Source: Circinella umbellata (Eukaryota > Mucoromycota > Mucoromycetes > Mucorales > Lichtheimiaceae). Taken from it: a stretch of 64,000 bases of DNA. Shown piece by piece: positions 45,868 to 57,300 of this stretch (positions are counted from its first letter, which is position 1; each line of letters starts with the position of its first letter). The stretch covers positions 682,001 through 746,000 of the forward strand of contig JAIWNF010000017.1 in NCBI GenBank assembly GCA_025093555.1, in the 5' to 3' direction. The notes beneath the pieces are model-generated. The model saw only the letters and a list, made by a program, of their open reading frames with translations, had not been told where the DNA came from and made no database searches. The translations under genes and the position numbers were made by a program.

Positions 45868-48021
45868 ATTCTGGATTTGTAGCTGATAATCGACATCCTG
45901 TTCCTTATAATTCATATAATTCTCATATCAATGTGGAAATATGTACTTCAGCAAGAGCTGTTAAGTATCTATACACGTGTATTACAAAAGGATCAGATAG
46001 AGCATAATTACAAGCAGTCCGAACCACTGTAGCTACAACAGCTGACAATAGTAACATAGCAACAGTCACTACAAATAATAGAGCAAGAACTACAACTTTT
46101 TCTTCTACATCTACCATATACTACTACTACTACAATCAATAATACTAATAATACCAGTAATACAACATCAGTTACTACAGCCAATACCACTAGTGAAACT
46201 ATGGAAATAGACAGTACAACAAGCAAGCAACAACAACAATACTGAACAACTAGCAGTTAATGAAGTAACTCAGTACCAAGATGCATGCTATATAGGTCCA
46301 TGTGACGCTGTATGGCGAACACTAGGGTTTTTAGTTCACATGCATCATCCAACAGTAATTCATCTTAATTTGCATTTACCAAATGATCAAATTGTTTTAT
46401 TTGTGGCGATATAGATGCATAAGAATTAGATAGAGCAAGAGGGGCTGCAAGAGGAACAAAACTTTTGCCTTTCTTTTAATTATGTATAAATGATGATCAA
46501 GCACGTCGATATTGTTATTATGAAATACCGGCGCATTATACTTGGAACTCATCATCTCGAACTTGGAACACTAGAACAAATCCGCCTGTGGCTAGTGTGG
46601 TGAGCAGAATATGTAGCATATCATTATCAAATATGCCATTATTTTCTTTACGGCTCTTACTGCTATCTCTTCCAGGTTCAGGAAGTTTCAATGGACTAAA
46701 GACTTTTAATGACATGATATATAACTTTTGAACAAGCTGCCTTCACTCGAGGATTATTAGAATCTGATGACAAATGGGATCAATGTCTCCAAGAGGCATG
46801 TCAATTGGCACTGGTACCTTTGATGATCTGCTCACTGTCTGTATATATTATTATAAATTGCATGCCTGCCAATCCATTGACACTTTGGAACAAGTACTGT
46901 GAACGAATGGCAGATGATTACTTTTTTCAACTACATGAAAATATGAGAAATGGTCAAAATGAGCCTACTGAACATGAATATGAGCAGCTATACGTTCTTA
47001 TGGGTGCTGTAGATGAAAGGCTGCAAGATGTTATATCTGGATCTAGCATAGTTGTCTTTGGTGGTGACTTTCGGCAAATTCTTCCAGTTATCAGAAAGGG
47101 AACTAGATCAGAAGTCGTTAGACAATCGATTAGACAGGCTACATTTTGGGACCAAATTCAAGTTTTGCATCTAACACAAAACATGCGCATTCGTAACTTG
47201 GGCCTTGAAGCTACAGCATTTGCCCAAAAGCTACTGTCAATTGTAAATGGTGACTATCTATATAACGAAACAGTAGAAATTCCAGAAGAATGGCTTATGG
47301 ACTCTGATGATGTTACTGCATTCATTGATACGGTGTATCCATCAATTCGCTCTCCTGAATCCCATCCAACTCATTATGACGGTCATGCAATTTTGGCACC
47401 AAAAAATGTTAATGTTGACGATATCAATGATTTGGCATATAGTATATTTCCAGGTGAAGGCCGCTCATATATCTCTAATAATAAAATTATTGATAGTGAT
47501 GATCTTGAAGGTGCATCTGCTACTTACCCCGTTGAATTTTTACATAGCATTTCTACAAGTGGAGTACCAAGACAAGAGTTACAAGTCAAGATTGGGATGC
47601 CTATTATACTTTTGCGAAATCTCGACCCTGATAGAGGATTATGTAATGGTACTAAGTTATTTGTTACCGCCCTACATGACCATATTATTGGAGTAAGGAG
47701 AATTGATCAAGGATATGACGGTGATGAATATTTTTACCAAGAATCAACACGTGTACTACAGAAGACGAATATCCTTTTATTTTGTGCCGTCGTCGGTTTC
47801 CTGTACGAGCTGCCTTTACAATGACTATTAATAAAGCACAAGGACAGACATTATCAATTGTTGGTATATATTTGGATGAACCTGTTTTTGCCCATGGTCA
47901 ACTGTATGTTGCTCTTTCCGGAGCTACCAATTCCGCAAACATTAAAGTTGCATTAAATCTTTCCAACCAAAGAGACAATACTATTCCAAAAACTAATAAT
48001 GTAGTCTATCGTAAAGCTCTT
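45868..48021 (+). pseudogene. Helitron Rep/Pif1-helicase remnant
   Basis: Pieces of a Helitron-type replication initiator/helicase are readable in order. First DNRHPVPYN and SHINVEICTSARAVKYLYTC (about 45885-46000), then YQDACYIGPCDAVWRTLGFL (46272), HYTWNSSSRTWNTRTN (46535) and a long frame at 46805-47824 with SSIVVFGGDFRQILPVIRKG, WDQIQVLHLTQNMRIRN and VKIGMPIILLRNLDPDRGLC. Last come RAAFTMTINKAQGQTLSIVG and GQLYVALSGATNSANIKVAL (47800-47960). The rolling-circle nuclease motif and the helicase Walker A motif are missing: the text jumps from the linker (LWNKYCERMADDYF) into a region beyond the Walker B motif. Low-complexity insertions and frameshifts confirm it is dead. Confidence 0.78.
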
Positions 48022-48344
48022 CTACCATCCGTGACACAGACATCTCTATTTATAATATATTGTATTACTGGTATTATTAATATCTTTACTTCCATTACTA
48101 TTATAATTACTATTACCAATATTAATATTATCACGTATTATCATTATCATTATTATTTTTATTTTTATTATTATTCTTCCTTTTTTGCTATTTTCAGTAT
48201 TATATTATTATCATTATTAATATTTTTATCGATCTAATAAAATTATATTACTATGTATCAGTTTTATAATCATCATTATTACTATTATATTGTTTTCCGA
48301 TTTATATATTTATTAACCCAAAACATATTATACAGTATTGGACT

Positions 48345-48475
48345 CACTCCGGACCGGCGCGAAGCGCCGTTGGGGGTCAAGAGGGGGGCTTGCGACGACG
48401 TTGTTAAATGACCCGGAGCGAAGCGTAGGGGCTTATTTAGTCGAGCGAAGCGAGACAGTACGGGTAGTATATATA
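48345..48475. repeat. GC-rich hairpin cluster
   Basis: This 130-bp island is far richer in G+C than its surroundings. It contains the perfect hairpin CGGCGC-GAA-GCGCCG (48355-48369) and two more copies of the core GCGAAGCG (about 48416 and 48445, the latter within CGAGCGAAGCGAG). It lies between the Helitron remnant and the inverted CDK8 copy, so it may be a Helitron end, but I see no clear CTRR terminus. Confidence 0.6.
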
Positions 48476-48477
48476 TA

Positions 48478-48945
48478 AAAAGAAACGAGACTGTATAATT
48501 ACCAAGAATGAAGGATGATAATCAAAGCTAGAAAATGACGAAAACTGATAACAATAATAATGATAATGATAATAATGATACATTATAGAAAATAGGTTTT
48601 TTTTTCTTCTTTTCTAAGCACATCGTTCCATTCGAGAAGAATGATCATCCCCTGCTATAGCTTGATTCATTGCTGTTTTATTTGATTTAATATCATTATC
48701 ATCTTGTGCAATTCTTCAATGCAAGCAATTGTCCAAAAATACATCCCACAGCCCACGTATCAACTGCTTTGGCACAATGTCGTGATCCAAATAATAATTC
48801 AGGTGCTCGATACGATATAGTAACTACCACTTTATCACCATTGAATAAAGGTTGTAAAGATCGATAAAATAAACGTGCTAAACCAAGATCACTCACTTGT
48901 AAGAAGTACTAAATATATAAAAGTATGTTTTTGAGTATATATATA
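48478..48945 (-). pseudogene. Inverted partial copy of the CDK8 gene
   Basis: The minus strand matches the CDK8 locus from within intron 4 (TATATACTCAAAAACATAC, then the acceptor ATTTAG and exon 5) through [20 protein letters not shown] and [20 protein letters not shown] to ALK. It then jumps to the last exon ([17 protein letters not shown]) and runs on through the 3' flank (CATTTTCTAGCTTTGATTAT, ACAGTCTCGTTT). Compared with 11985-13065 it lacks about 580 bp (end of exon 5 through exon 7) and a 17-bp piece. Retained intron and 3' flank show DNA-level, not RNA-level, copying. It cannot encode a kinase: the glycine loop, HRDLKPAN and most of the C-lobe are absent. Confidence 0.92.
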
Positions 48946-50405
48946 TATATATATTCTTAAAAGAACAGGCGATTGTGTATTGGTACCAGTCCGAAACACA
49001 AACGGTATCCTGTTTTTTTCAGGAATTAACAAATTACTACCACCAGTTCAATAAAGTGTACTCAAGTATTGTCCATCCACATTGAGGACCTTTGAGTAAG
49101 GATAAATTCACATTGCTCCCTCTATGCCGTAATTTTGAACAGACAATATAATCTTGATCCAACAGACCCCTTCGCATACATTATCCAGAATATAGGCTCT
49201 GCTTGACAAACACTTGAAATAATAATTTGAAAGGAGAAGTGAGATACTGATTTTCTATGCATTGTTATAACTGAATGTGAAACTAGCATTGTTCATGTCA
49301 TAACAACTTTTTAAATACAGCAGACTTTCTTTTTCTGACGTATTGCATCTTGGCACTGCATTTGGTAAATATGTATCTTTAATAGCGATGGTAATATATT
49401 ATTCTTATGAGAAACAAACAGGCCCTATTTTATGGTATATTTTTAGTGTACACCTCTTCTGTATATTCAATTTTCTACTATGTATGTTAATAAGATGGTC
49501 ACTATGGTATTATTTGATACGTCATATGTTATAAAGATGCGACCAGACAGCTTTTAGTAAATAACATGTTCTCCGTAATGTTCGTATTGAAAATACAAGC
49601 TTCTCGTTTTCTTTTTGTTGATTTCAGATATTGACCAGTTTGTCAAGAAGTAAAAAAAAACCATGGAACTATTATGTAACTTTGAATATACGTAGTATGA
49701 TTATGAATAATTATATATAATCAGTCAACTGATGACACTGCGTCGGTTCTACATGAGTCATATTCATGTTTATTGTGATGTGGTCGCTGGACATACCTTG
49801 ACATTAAATTATATGGTTCACTTTCACTATAGAACAGGACCCAATCTTAGTCTATGTGCTCACTTTCAAAAAAGAAAGGTTCTTCAGGAGAACAAATCTA
49901 ACTTGCAACGCTATAGTATGATTTAAAAATAAATTGTACATGTGTAACTCATTATATATAAATACAGTTACAGTAGAACAAATCTTTTTTTCTGTCTTTT
50001 TACTTTATGAAGTATTATAATATATAACAGTACACTATCTTTAAATTCATATTGAAAATGAAGATACAAGAACATTTTTTATGATAGGTACATTCTAAAA
50101 GTTGACCAACTTTTGTTTAAGAAAGAAATTGGGTTTTGAGGATGTGAAACCGTCTTTTTTCTATGTGGTTATAGTTGAGAATGAAAGTTGGATGACCTTA
50201 AACCATTTTCGGATTTGTTACAAAGAAAGATCGACATTTTGTTAAAAGAGACCTAAAAAAAAAAGTGTGTTCTTTAGGTTGGCATACTTTCTTTCTCTCT
50301 CTCTTACTTTTTTTTCCCTAAATCCTTTGTTATTTCTTGTTCACAACCTTGTAAATCAACTTTTTCATTTTTAGTTTTTTATTTTAAAAAAAGGAAAACT
50401 TTCAA
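48946..50405. other. No gene supported
   Basis: This is unique-looking DNA with short reading frames only (longest about 64 codons, near 49343 and 49732), which show no recognisable motif. A CT-rich tract at 50288-50320 precedes the glycosyltransferase gene and is probably part of its promoter. Confidence 0.35.
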
Positions 50406-51611
50406 ATGCAAAGATTCCGAGATTTACTACGTATACCGACTTCGTCTTCATCACAACAATATACACGATTACATGGTTCAACACCAACACTTGTACGCCA
50501 CAAACTGTGGCGACCTAGTACATTTATCAAATTGGCCATTGTTTTAATAGCATTTGGTGTCATTACATTTTTCGTCTTTTTTAATCTGCAACTCAATATT
50601 CGGATTTATTTACGAAACTGGATCACACATGCTGATGATGCTTATACCGCACCGCTTCATGGCTGCTTTAAATCCATTCCAGACGATAGTCCTTATAAAG
50701 GTGGACCTAGTGAATACAAGTATGATATTAACCCGGGTGTAGCATTATTAGACGGTTTTGATTGTTACAACTATGCAGCCACGATTCAAACCACACCTGA
50801 ACAACAAGAACAACTCGAGAAGACAGTGTTTCATGCTTATTGGCGAGCTGATCTTGCACCTGTTGGACCCAAGCAATTGGCAGTGATCCGTTCTTTTTTT
50901 GCAACTCAAAATGCAAATCAAACTGTTCTTTATTTATGGTCAAATGGTGATTTATCGACTTCACCTATTATTCAAGATGTCAAGGATCAAGTAGGTGATC
51001 GATTACAAACATTACTTTATGATCCAAAGGAATTATCTAAAGGATCACCCATGGAAAATTCTCCTCATCTTGATTTTAATGATGAACATGGTTATTTGGA
51101 TGGTGATTTGATTCGATTATTGGTGATTTATCGTTATGGTGGCATGTGGTTTGACATGGATGCTCTACTGATCCGTGATATGTCACCCTTATTCGAACAT
51201 GAATGGCTATCTCACTGGGATTGTTTTCAACCCAACTTGTTCCCATTTAATGGTGCTTTTATGCATTTCAAGAAACATAGTCCTTATTTATGTGAAATGC
51301 TTTCAGAAATGGCAAATGGACCTTTACCAACACCTGGTACTATTGATTGGGGAGGTTATATGTATTATCGTGTTTATAGAAGACTTTTGTATCATGGCAT
51401 TCGACCTTGGTCAATTATTCCTTGGTGTTTTACTGATTCATTGGAGTGTAAACCAAGTAATTCTATGCCAAGTGCATTTGATGAAGTGGAACTTGAAACA
51501 GAACGATTATCTCAAGTATTTGCTTATCATTGGCATAATCAATGGAAAAAGACACCGGGTACTCTGTTTAGATATTTAGAAGGCCAACATAAGGATGTCA
51601 CTGGATGGTAG
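50406..51611 (+). CDS. GT32-type glycosyltransferase, type II membrane protein, 401 aa, single exon
   Basis: This is a probable Golgi sugar transferase with the DXD-sugar-binding fold of GT32 enzymes (Och1, Sur1/Csg1 and alpha-1,4-type relatives). A basic cytoplasmic tail of about 40 residues precedes one membrane anchor (FIKLAIVLIAFGVITFFVFF), then a luminal domain. Key blocks are VFHAYWRADLAPVGPKQLAV, the region LDGDLIRLLVIYRYGGMWFD with the catalytic/metal DMD motif in GMWFDMDALLIRDMSPLF, and NGAFMHFKKHSP. The C-terminus has VFAYHWHNQWKKTPG, the terminal histidine-containing block. No introns, unlike its neighbours. The exact sugar and acceptor cannot be told from sequence alone. Confidence 0.82.
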   Translation: MQRFRDLLRIPTSSSSQQYTRLHGSTPTLVRHKLWRPSTFIKLAIVLIAFGVITFFVFFNLQLNIRIYLRNWITHADDAYTAPLHGCFKSIPDDSPYKGGPSEYKYDINPGVALLDGFDCYNYAATIQTTPEQQEQLEKTVFHAYWRADLAPVGPKQLAVIRSFFATQNANQTVLYLWSNGDLSTSPIIQDVKDQVGDRLQTLLYDPKELSKGSPMENSPHLDFNDEHGYLDGDLIRLLVIYRYGGMWFDMDALLIRDMSPLFEHEWLSHWDCFQPNLFPFNGAFMHFKKHSPYLCEMLSEMANGPLPTPGTIDWGGYMYYRVYRRLLYHGIRPWSIIPWCFTDSLECKPSNSMPSAFDEVELETERLSQVFAYHWHNQWKKTPGTLFRYLEGQHKDVTGW

Positions 51612-53429
51612 AGAGAGAAGCTTAGATATAAAAAAAAATTACTTTTTCTTCTTCCCACACCTATTATAATTATATATACCAACTCTCAGAAAATCACACA
51701 CAATATTCTTTTGTAGATAATTATACTTTTTTTTTCTTAGAAAAAAAGCCCCCCTCTTCCACTCTTTTTTACTATTATTATTTATTTATCATGAAATATA
51801 AAATAATACTCTTTTGGCTGTTGTGATTGATGGTCGTTTACTTTTTATAAACTTTCTGATGTGTGTCACTAAAAAAGGTGTACAATAAAAAAAGTGTACT
51901 TTTTAATCTTTTCTATAACACTCGAACCTCAAACTATCCCTTATTATCTATAAAACTACCGAAATTCTGTAACAGATCCTTATCAGTGTCAGGAAGTGGT
52001 AGTGTAGCTACTGAGTTGGACAACGAAAAGAAAAAGTAATATTCAATCTCCAAAACACAACTTACGGAGCAACTTGTTATCATAAAGTTAGATGGAGTTT
52101 TTTTTTTACCTCGCTGTCAATTATAAAACTACATGAAGATATCTTCACAGAAACATCTTTCTCTAGAAGTTATTCTATTTTATTTTTGAGGCAGTTAGTA
52201 TATACAAGCGTCATAGAAATTTATAAAATACAAAATAGATAGAAATGTAATATAATAAACAGAACCGAATGTTATAAAACAAAAAGATAAAAACTGAATG
52301 ACATATGTCAAAATTTTGAATCAAAAACCAATCACAAAGATTTATAGCCAAGGCTCTCTAATAATCAATATAACTGTAAAATAAGGACATCACCATAAAA
52401 ACCAGCAATATTTTAACCATAATATTTTATTAAATATAAAAGCTACGTACTAGAATATAAAGTGCAATGTATGATTTTATGTTTGGTATAAAAATAACTG
52501 ATTTGGCTTCTGTTTTTGTTATATTACCTACAAAAATCACATAACACTATTTTTCATTATATGAAAGATAAAAACGTAATATTTCTTTTGAATAACTCTT
52601 ATAAAATTATTATTATTTGATACAGTAAATTCTTGGTTTTGAAAAAATACTTTGAGATATTGTGTGGAAAGATGCATCAGGTCTTCGATGAAGCCATATA
52701 ACCCAATTGTACACCTTTTTATGACTGGAAGAATTTGCTGGTTACAAAAACCACATAAGTTATCGATATAACTTTTTCTTATTCCTTGGGTCTTTTACTC
52801 GGAATTACTTACGTGTATTCTCTTTTTATTTTATTGATAACGATCCGAACGGGACGTAACAATAGATTAGACTTCTTTGGGCAAATATATCTCAAGTAAT
52901 AAGCTCTACAATGATGGTCTAGTCCTCCACGTAGTCCAATGTAAATATCTAAATATTATTCCGCTCATTGTTATTCAAAATAAATAGATTTGATATTATT
53001 ATGCCACGCGGATGGAAACCTTTTTTTTTATAATATATATCTTTGGTTGATCATAACGTTTCACATGAATTCTTCTCTCCCCCACCCCTTTTTTGTAAAT
53101 TTAGATGATAGCTAAAGATAAAATAGAATAGACAAAGTTAAATACTATAAATGGGTATTTAAAAAGGGGAGGAAAAAGAAAGAGAGAAAAGGGGATTTGT
53201 TACTAATACAGTATTTTTTTGAAGTGCATGGTGTCTGTAGAATATTCGAGACGCAAGGTTAATACATTTTAGAAACTGAGATATAATTTTCATTGGCTTA
53301 CTCTGTGACCGGTAATCAAGGTTTCGGGTGGCGAAATAAAAAAAAAAAAAAAAAGAAGCCTACAGCTGCATTGATTTGTAAGTTTCTTTTTATCTTAACT
53401 TTTTTATCAACGAAAAGAAAAGAGTAACC
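51612..53429. other. Intergenic, no gene supported
   Basis: AT-rich DNA between two plus-strand genes. A run of 16 A at 53337-53352 and purine-rich tracts at 53160-53200 lie in the ZPR1 upstream region. The rest shows no coding pattern, repeat or RNA gene. Confidence 0.35.
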
Positions 53430-55189
53430 ATGTCTGAACAAAAACAACCTGAACCCATCTTTGTCGATCTCCATGATAACTCGAAACCTGCCGAGATTGA
53501 AAGTTTGTGTATGAAATGTCATGAAATGGTAATATAAAAGAACTCTCTTTTGTGTGCTTGTCGTACGCGTTTGTCTTTTTTACTTTATATGCATATATAT
53601 ACATGTGTGTGTAATTACTCATTTGTTCATAACTTTTATATTGTTAGGGAACAACACGTATGCTTTTTACCAAAATTCCTCATTTCAAGTAAGGGTTATT
53701 CTTTGCATTTGTATGAAAACGGAAATAGAAGAAGGAAGGGAAAGAGGATAACTAAACATCATTTTCTTATTTTATTGTTAAATAGGGAAATCATTATTAT
53801 GGCCTTTGAATGTCCTCATTGTGGATTCCGTAACAATGAATTGCAAAGTGCAGGCGCATTCAATGAAAAAGGTCAAGTTGTGACCTGTCATGTTACTGGA
53901 CCAGAAGTAAGTTCTTGGTTAAATAATGCATGCGTCGTGGTGTGGGAAGAGATACAGGATAGTTAAAAAAAAAAGAAACTAACCCAAAACCGCAATAGGA
54001 TTTGGATCGACAACTTGTTAAATCTGATTTTGCATCTGTTAAATTCGAAGAACTTGATCTTGAAATTCCTCCTAGTCGTCAACGTGGTTTATTGACAACC
54101 ATTGAAGGTCTTGTTGGTAATGCTATTGAAGATTTATCTGTCGGTCAACCTGTCCGTAAACATACCGATGAAGATGTTTATAATAAAATTGAAGCTATTA
54201 TTCAACAATTGACTGCCTATCAAGAAGGAAAACAAGAATTTACATTAATTATTGATGATGCTTCTGGTAATTCTTATATTGAAAACCGATGTCTTCCAGC
54301 ACAAGATCCAAAGATTACTTTACGCTGGTATACTCGTACACCTGAACAAAACGAATTCTTGGGATTGGGATCGGGCCCACAACAAGAACAACAAGGACAA
54401 GCTACACAAGAAGAAGAAGGAGAAGCTCCTGAAGTATTAGCATTCCCTGCCAACTGTTCTCACTGTAATGCACCTAGTGAAACCAATATGCATGTAATGG
54501 ATATTCCTCATTTCAAGGAAGTTGTGATTATGGCTACTACCTGTCAACAATGTGGTTATAAGAGTAATGAAGTGAAAGCCGGTGGCCCAATTTCAGCTCA
54601 AGGCAAACGTATTACTCTTAACATGACTGATGTTGAAGATTTGTCTCGTGATATTTTGAAGGTAATAAATGTGAATTGAAACAGGAGGATAAATGAAGAG
54701 AGAAGAAAGATTTGTATCTCTTTTTGTGCATTTATCAGTAAAAACTAACATACTTTTATATATTTATTATAGTCTGAAACCTGTGGTTTATCTATTCCTG
54801 AAATTGATTTGGAATTGACTCCTGGTACTTTAGGTGGTCGTTTCACTACTGTTGAAGGTTTATTACGACAAGTTCATGATGAATTAGAAGAGCGTGTTCC
54901 ATTCATGCATGGTGATTCAACAACTGATGAAAGTCGTCAACGATGGACTAACTTTTTGAGCAGATTATCTGATGTAGCTGATGGTAAAGTTCTTCCTGTA
55001 ACCTTGATTTTGAATGATCCATTAGCCAATTCGTATCTTCAAAACTTGTACGCCCCTGATGATGATCCAGAAATGAAGATTGAAAGTTATGAACGTGATT
55101 GGGATACCAATGAATCTCTTGGTTTGAATGATATTAAATTGGAAAATTATGAAGAAGAACATCAACAACAAGAACAAGAAAGCAAATAG
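53430..55189 (+). CDS. ZPR1: Zinc-finger protein ZPR1, 5 exons, about 446 aa
   Basis: ZPR1 is a conserved eukaryotic protein that in yeast acts as a chaperone for folding of translation elongation factor eEF1A. Exons: 53430-53528, 53648-53688, 53786-53906, 53999-54661, 54773-55189, total 1341 nt. Two ZPR1 repeats are visible, each a C4 zinc finger followed by an all-beta domain. First: LCMKCHEMGTTRMLFTKIPH and FECPHCGFRNNELQSAGAF. Second: CSHCNAPSETNMHVMDIPHF and CQQCGYKSNEVKAGGPI. Each has its following GLLTTIEGLVGNAIEDL or GRFTTVEGLLRQVHDEL helix. The length and two-repeat layout fit the family. It converges with the gene at 55516-56734. Confidence 0.95.
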
Positions 55190-55515
55190 ATTTAGGAGAA
55201 AAAAATCAATCCTTTTATAATTATGCTTGTAGAATTGTAGATGAAAAAAAGTAGTGTTTTTTTTTAAAAAGAAAAAAATTGTATTGTATTATAATATTTC
55301 CCTCTCTTACCCCTTCCCATCCCCCTCATCCTGTTTTAAATCAACAATAACGACGCGTCATAATTCAATCGCTCGTTACTTTTGACTAATATTTCATTCA
55401 TATAAAAATAAATTACATATATGTATATATGTGTATGTATTTAAAATATAAAATAAAGGTATGTACTATGTATATTGTACTTTATACTTTATCATACATG
55501 TTTATTTTCATTTTG

Positions 55516-56734
55516 TTAATTGATGACGGTATCATTATTTACATTATTATCGTTTTCATTAATAAGAGTAACGCTGTTACTATCAAGTTGTTGTTCTGGA
55601 AATGAGATGTTATCATTATATAAAGGAGGGCTCTGGTGCAAATGATGTTGATGGCCAGCGATATTTGAAGCATAGAGTCGAATGTCTTGCCAAGTTTGTT
55701 CCAATTGATCACCACGCGTAGTAATGGTTTCTCGATATTCTTTTAATCCTTCGATCATCGATCGTGTAACATTTTCAGCTTGACTGTCGTAAATTATAAA
55801 TAGGGGATCGGCATAATGTTATTATCATGCAGTTATATACAAATAAGTATATAATTTTATTAATAGTATTACTATTCTTTTACATCATACCTAACATCTT
55901 CAGTAGTTTGTTGCATGAGATCCACAAGTGTTTGAACAAGTTCTATAAAATATCATTTATTTATTTTCATCCGTTATTGTTATTCAAATGATACTTTAGA
56001 ATGGATAAAAAATGTTAATGATAATCTACAAACCATTGACTTTCATATTGGTTGTAGTAATATCCAACTGTGATGACATTGTCGAAATATCATTATTATT
56101 ACTATTGTATATGTGCCGATAGAAATTCATTTTGGAATTGAACAGTTCAAAAAATAAAATAAAATAAAGCAAACAATAAATAAATAAGCATCAAATATAA
56201 CTGCACTTAATAAACAATCATGTAAAATAATAAGGTGTACGTATGTCAATATATTAAACTCAATACGCATTACCTTTCATTATCATTATTATTATCTGAT
56301 AATAATGGTGATGATGAGAATTGTCGTTCTGATTGTTCTTGATAATGCTGAACATCATTATGATTATCCCCTTCTTGTTCCAATAATGTTTCATGATTAT
56401 TATTTCTATGAACCGAAAAATCCAATGACTGTCGATATTGATGATTTCCATCAGTAATCGCTGTCTCGTTTTTGTCTTGCTGTATATTCAATACTAATGA
56501 CATATCATCATCATCATGATTATTTCTTGAGATAATTGCATGGTCATCTGCTTCATGCTGATCCTCAAGCATTTGCCATACACGATCATTATCCAAAACA
56601 TGTTGATCATCGTTTTGATTTTCTTCATTATTAACCCTACTATTAATACCATCACTACTTTGCTCTTTTTGTTGATGTGACTCAAAATAATCGATAGTAG
56701 TTGTAGGGATCAACAACGGTGGGGTTTTTGGCAT
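55516..56734 (-). CDS. Uncharacterised acidic, coiled-coil protein, 4 exons, about 282 aa
   Basis: Exons 56734-56274, 56101-56034, 55942-55891 and 55783-55516 total 849 nt with matching phases and standard splice sites. The N-terminal 155 residues are acidic and rich in D/N/H/Q (MPKTPPLLIPTTTIDYFESH, then many acidic N/D tracts). The C-terminal part is helical: MSSQLDITTTNMKVNELVQT, LVDLMQQTTEDVSQAENVTR, SMIEGLKEYRETITTRGDQL. It looks like a small coiled-coil scaffold subunit, but I do not recognise the family. It lies 327 bp from the convergent ZPR1 stop. The intact splicing frame argues for a real gene. Confidence 0.65.
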
Positions 56735-57063
56735 CTTTTCTGTTTTTTTTTTTTCAATATTTACGTAAAAGAAAAAGATAAAAATGGGCTTATAGAGCGG
56801 ACATATAGAAAATGGTCAAAAAGTTATATTATTTGAGGGTTTTTTTTACCGCACTTGATGAGGGGGGGATAATGTCTGTACATTTATTTATTTTTGATAT
56901 ATATTGATATTTACTACTGATATGAAATTTGAAATAAAAGGAAGGAGGGGTATCTTGGGGATTTATATATTTTTTCTGTGAATATTTATATGTGTTTGTG
57001 TTTGTGTTTGTGTATCTGTATATATGTATGATCTGAAACGATCTGTTTTTGTGTGCTTTGTGC

Positions 57064-57098
<35 letters not shown>

Positions 57099-57300
57099 TA
57101 TACAACATGAGAGAAGAAAAAAGAAAAAGGAAGTGGGAACGAGTGTTAAGTATATAGAAGTGATATATGTATATATAAATAAAAGTAATGATAATGATAA
57201 AAATAATTTATGAAGAGTGGAAATGGATAATGATATAGGTCATGATATCGTTTTTTTTTTAAAGTGTGAAGGGAAGGTAAAGAGATAAATAAATAATAAT

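Noticed and set aside
46008..46226. Minus-strand V/L-rich frames near 46 kb
   Set aside because: They are antisense to a (CTA/ACA)-rich low-complexity insertion in the Helitron remnant.
48345..48475. Considered as a structured RNA gene or tRNA-like sequence
   Set aside because: No B-box (GGTTCGAATCC) or cloverleaf is present; the hairpins share one repeated core, which suits an element terminus better.
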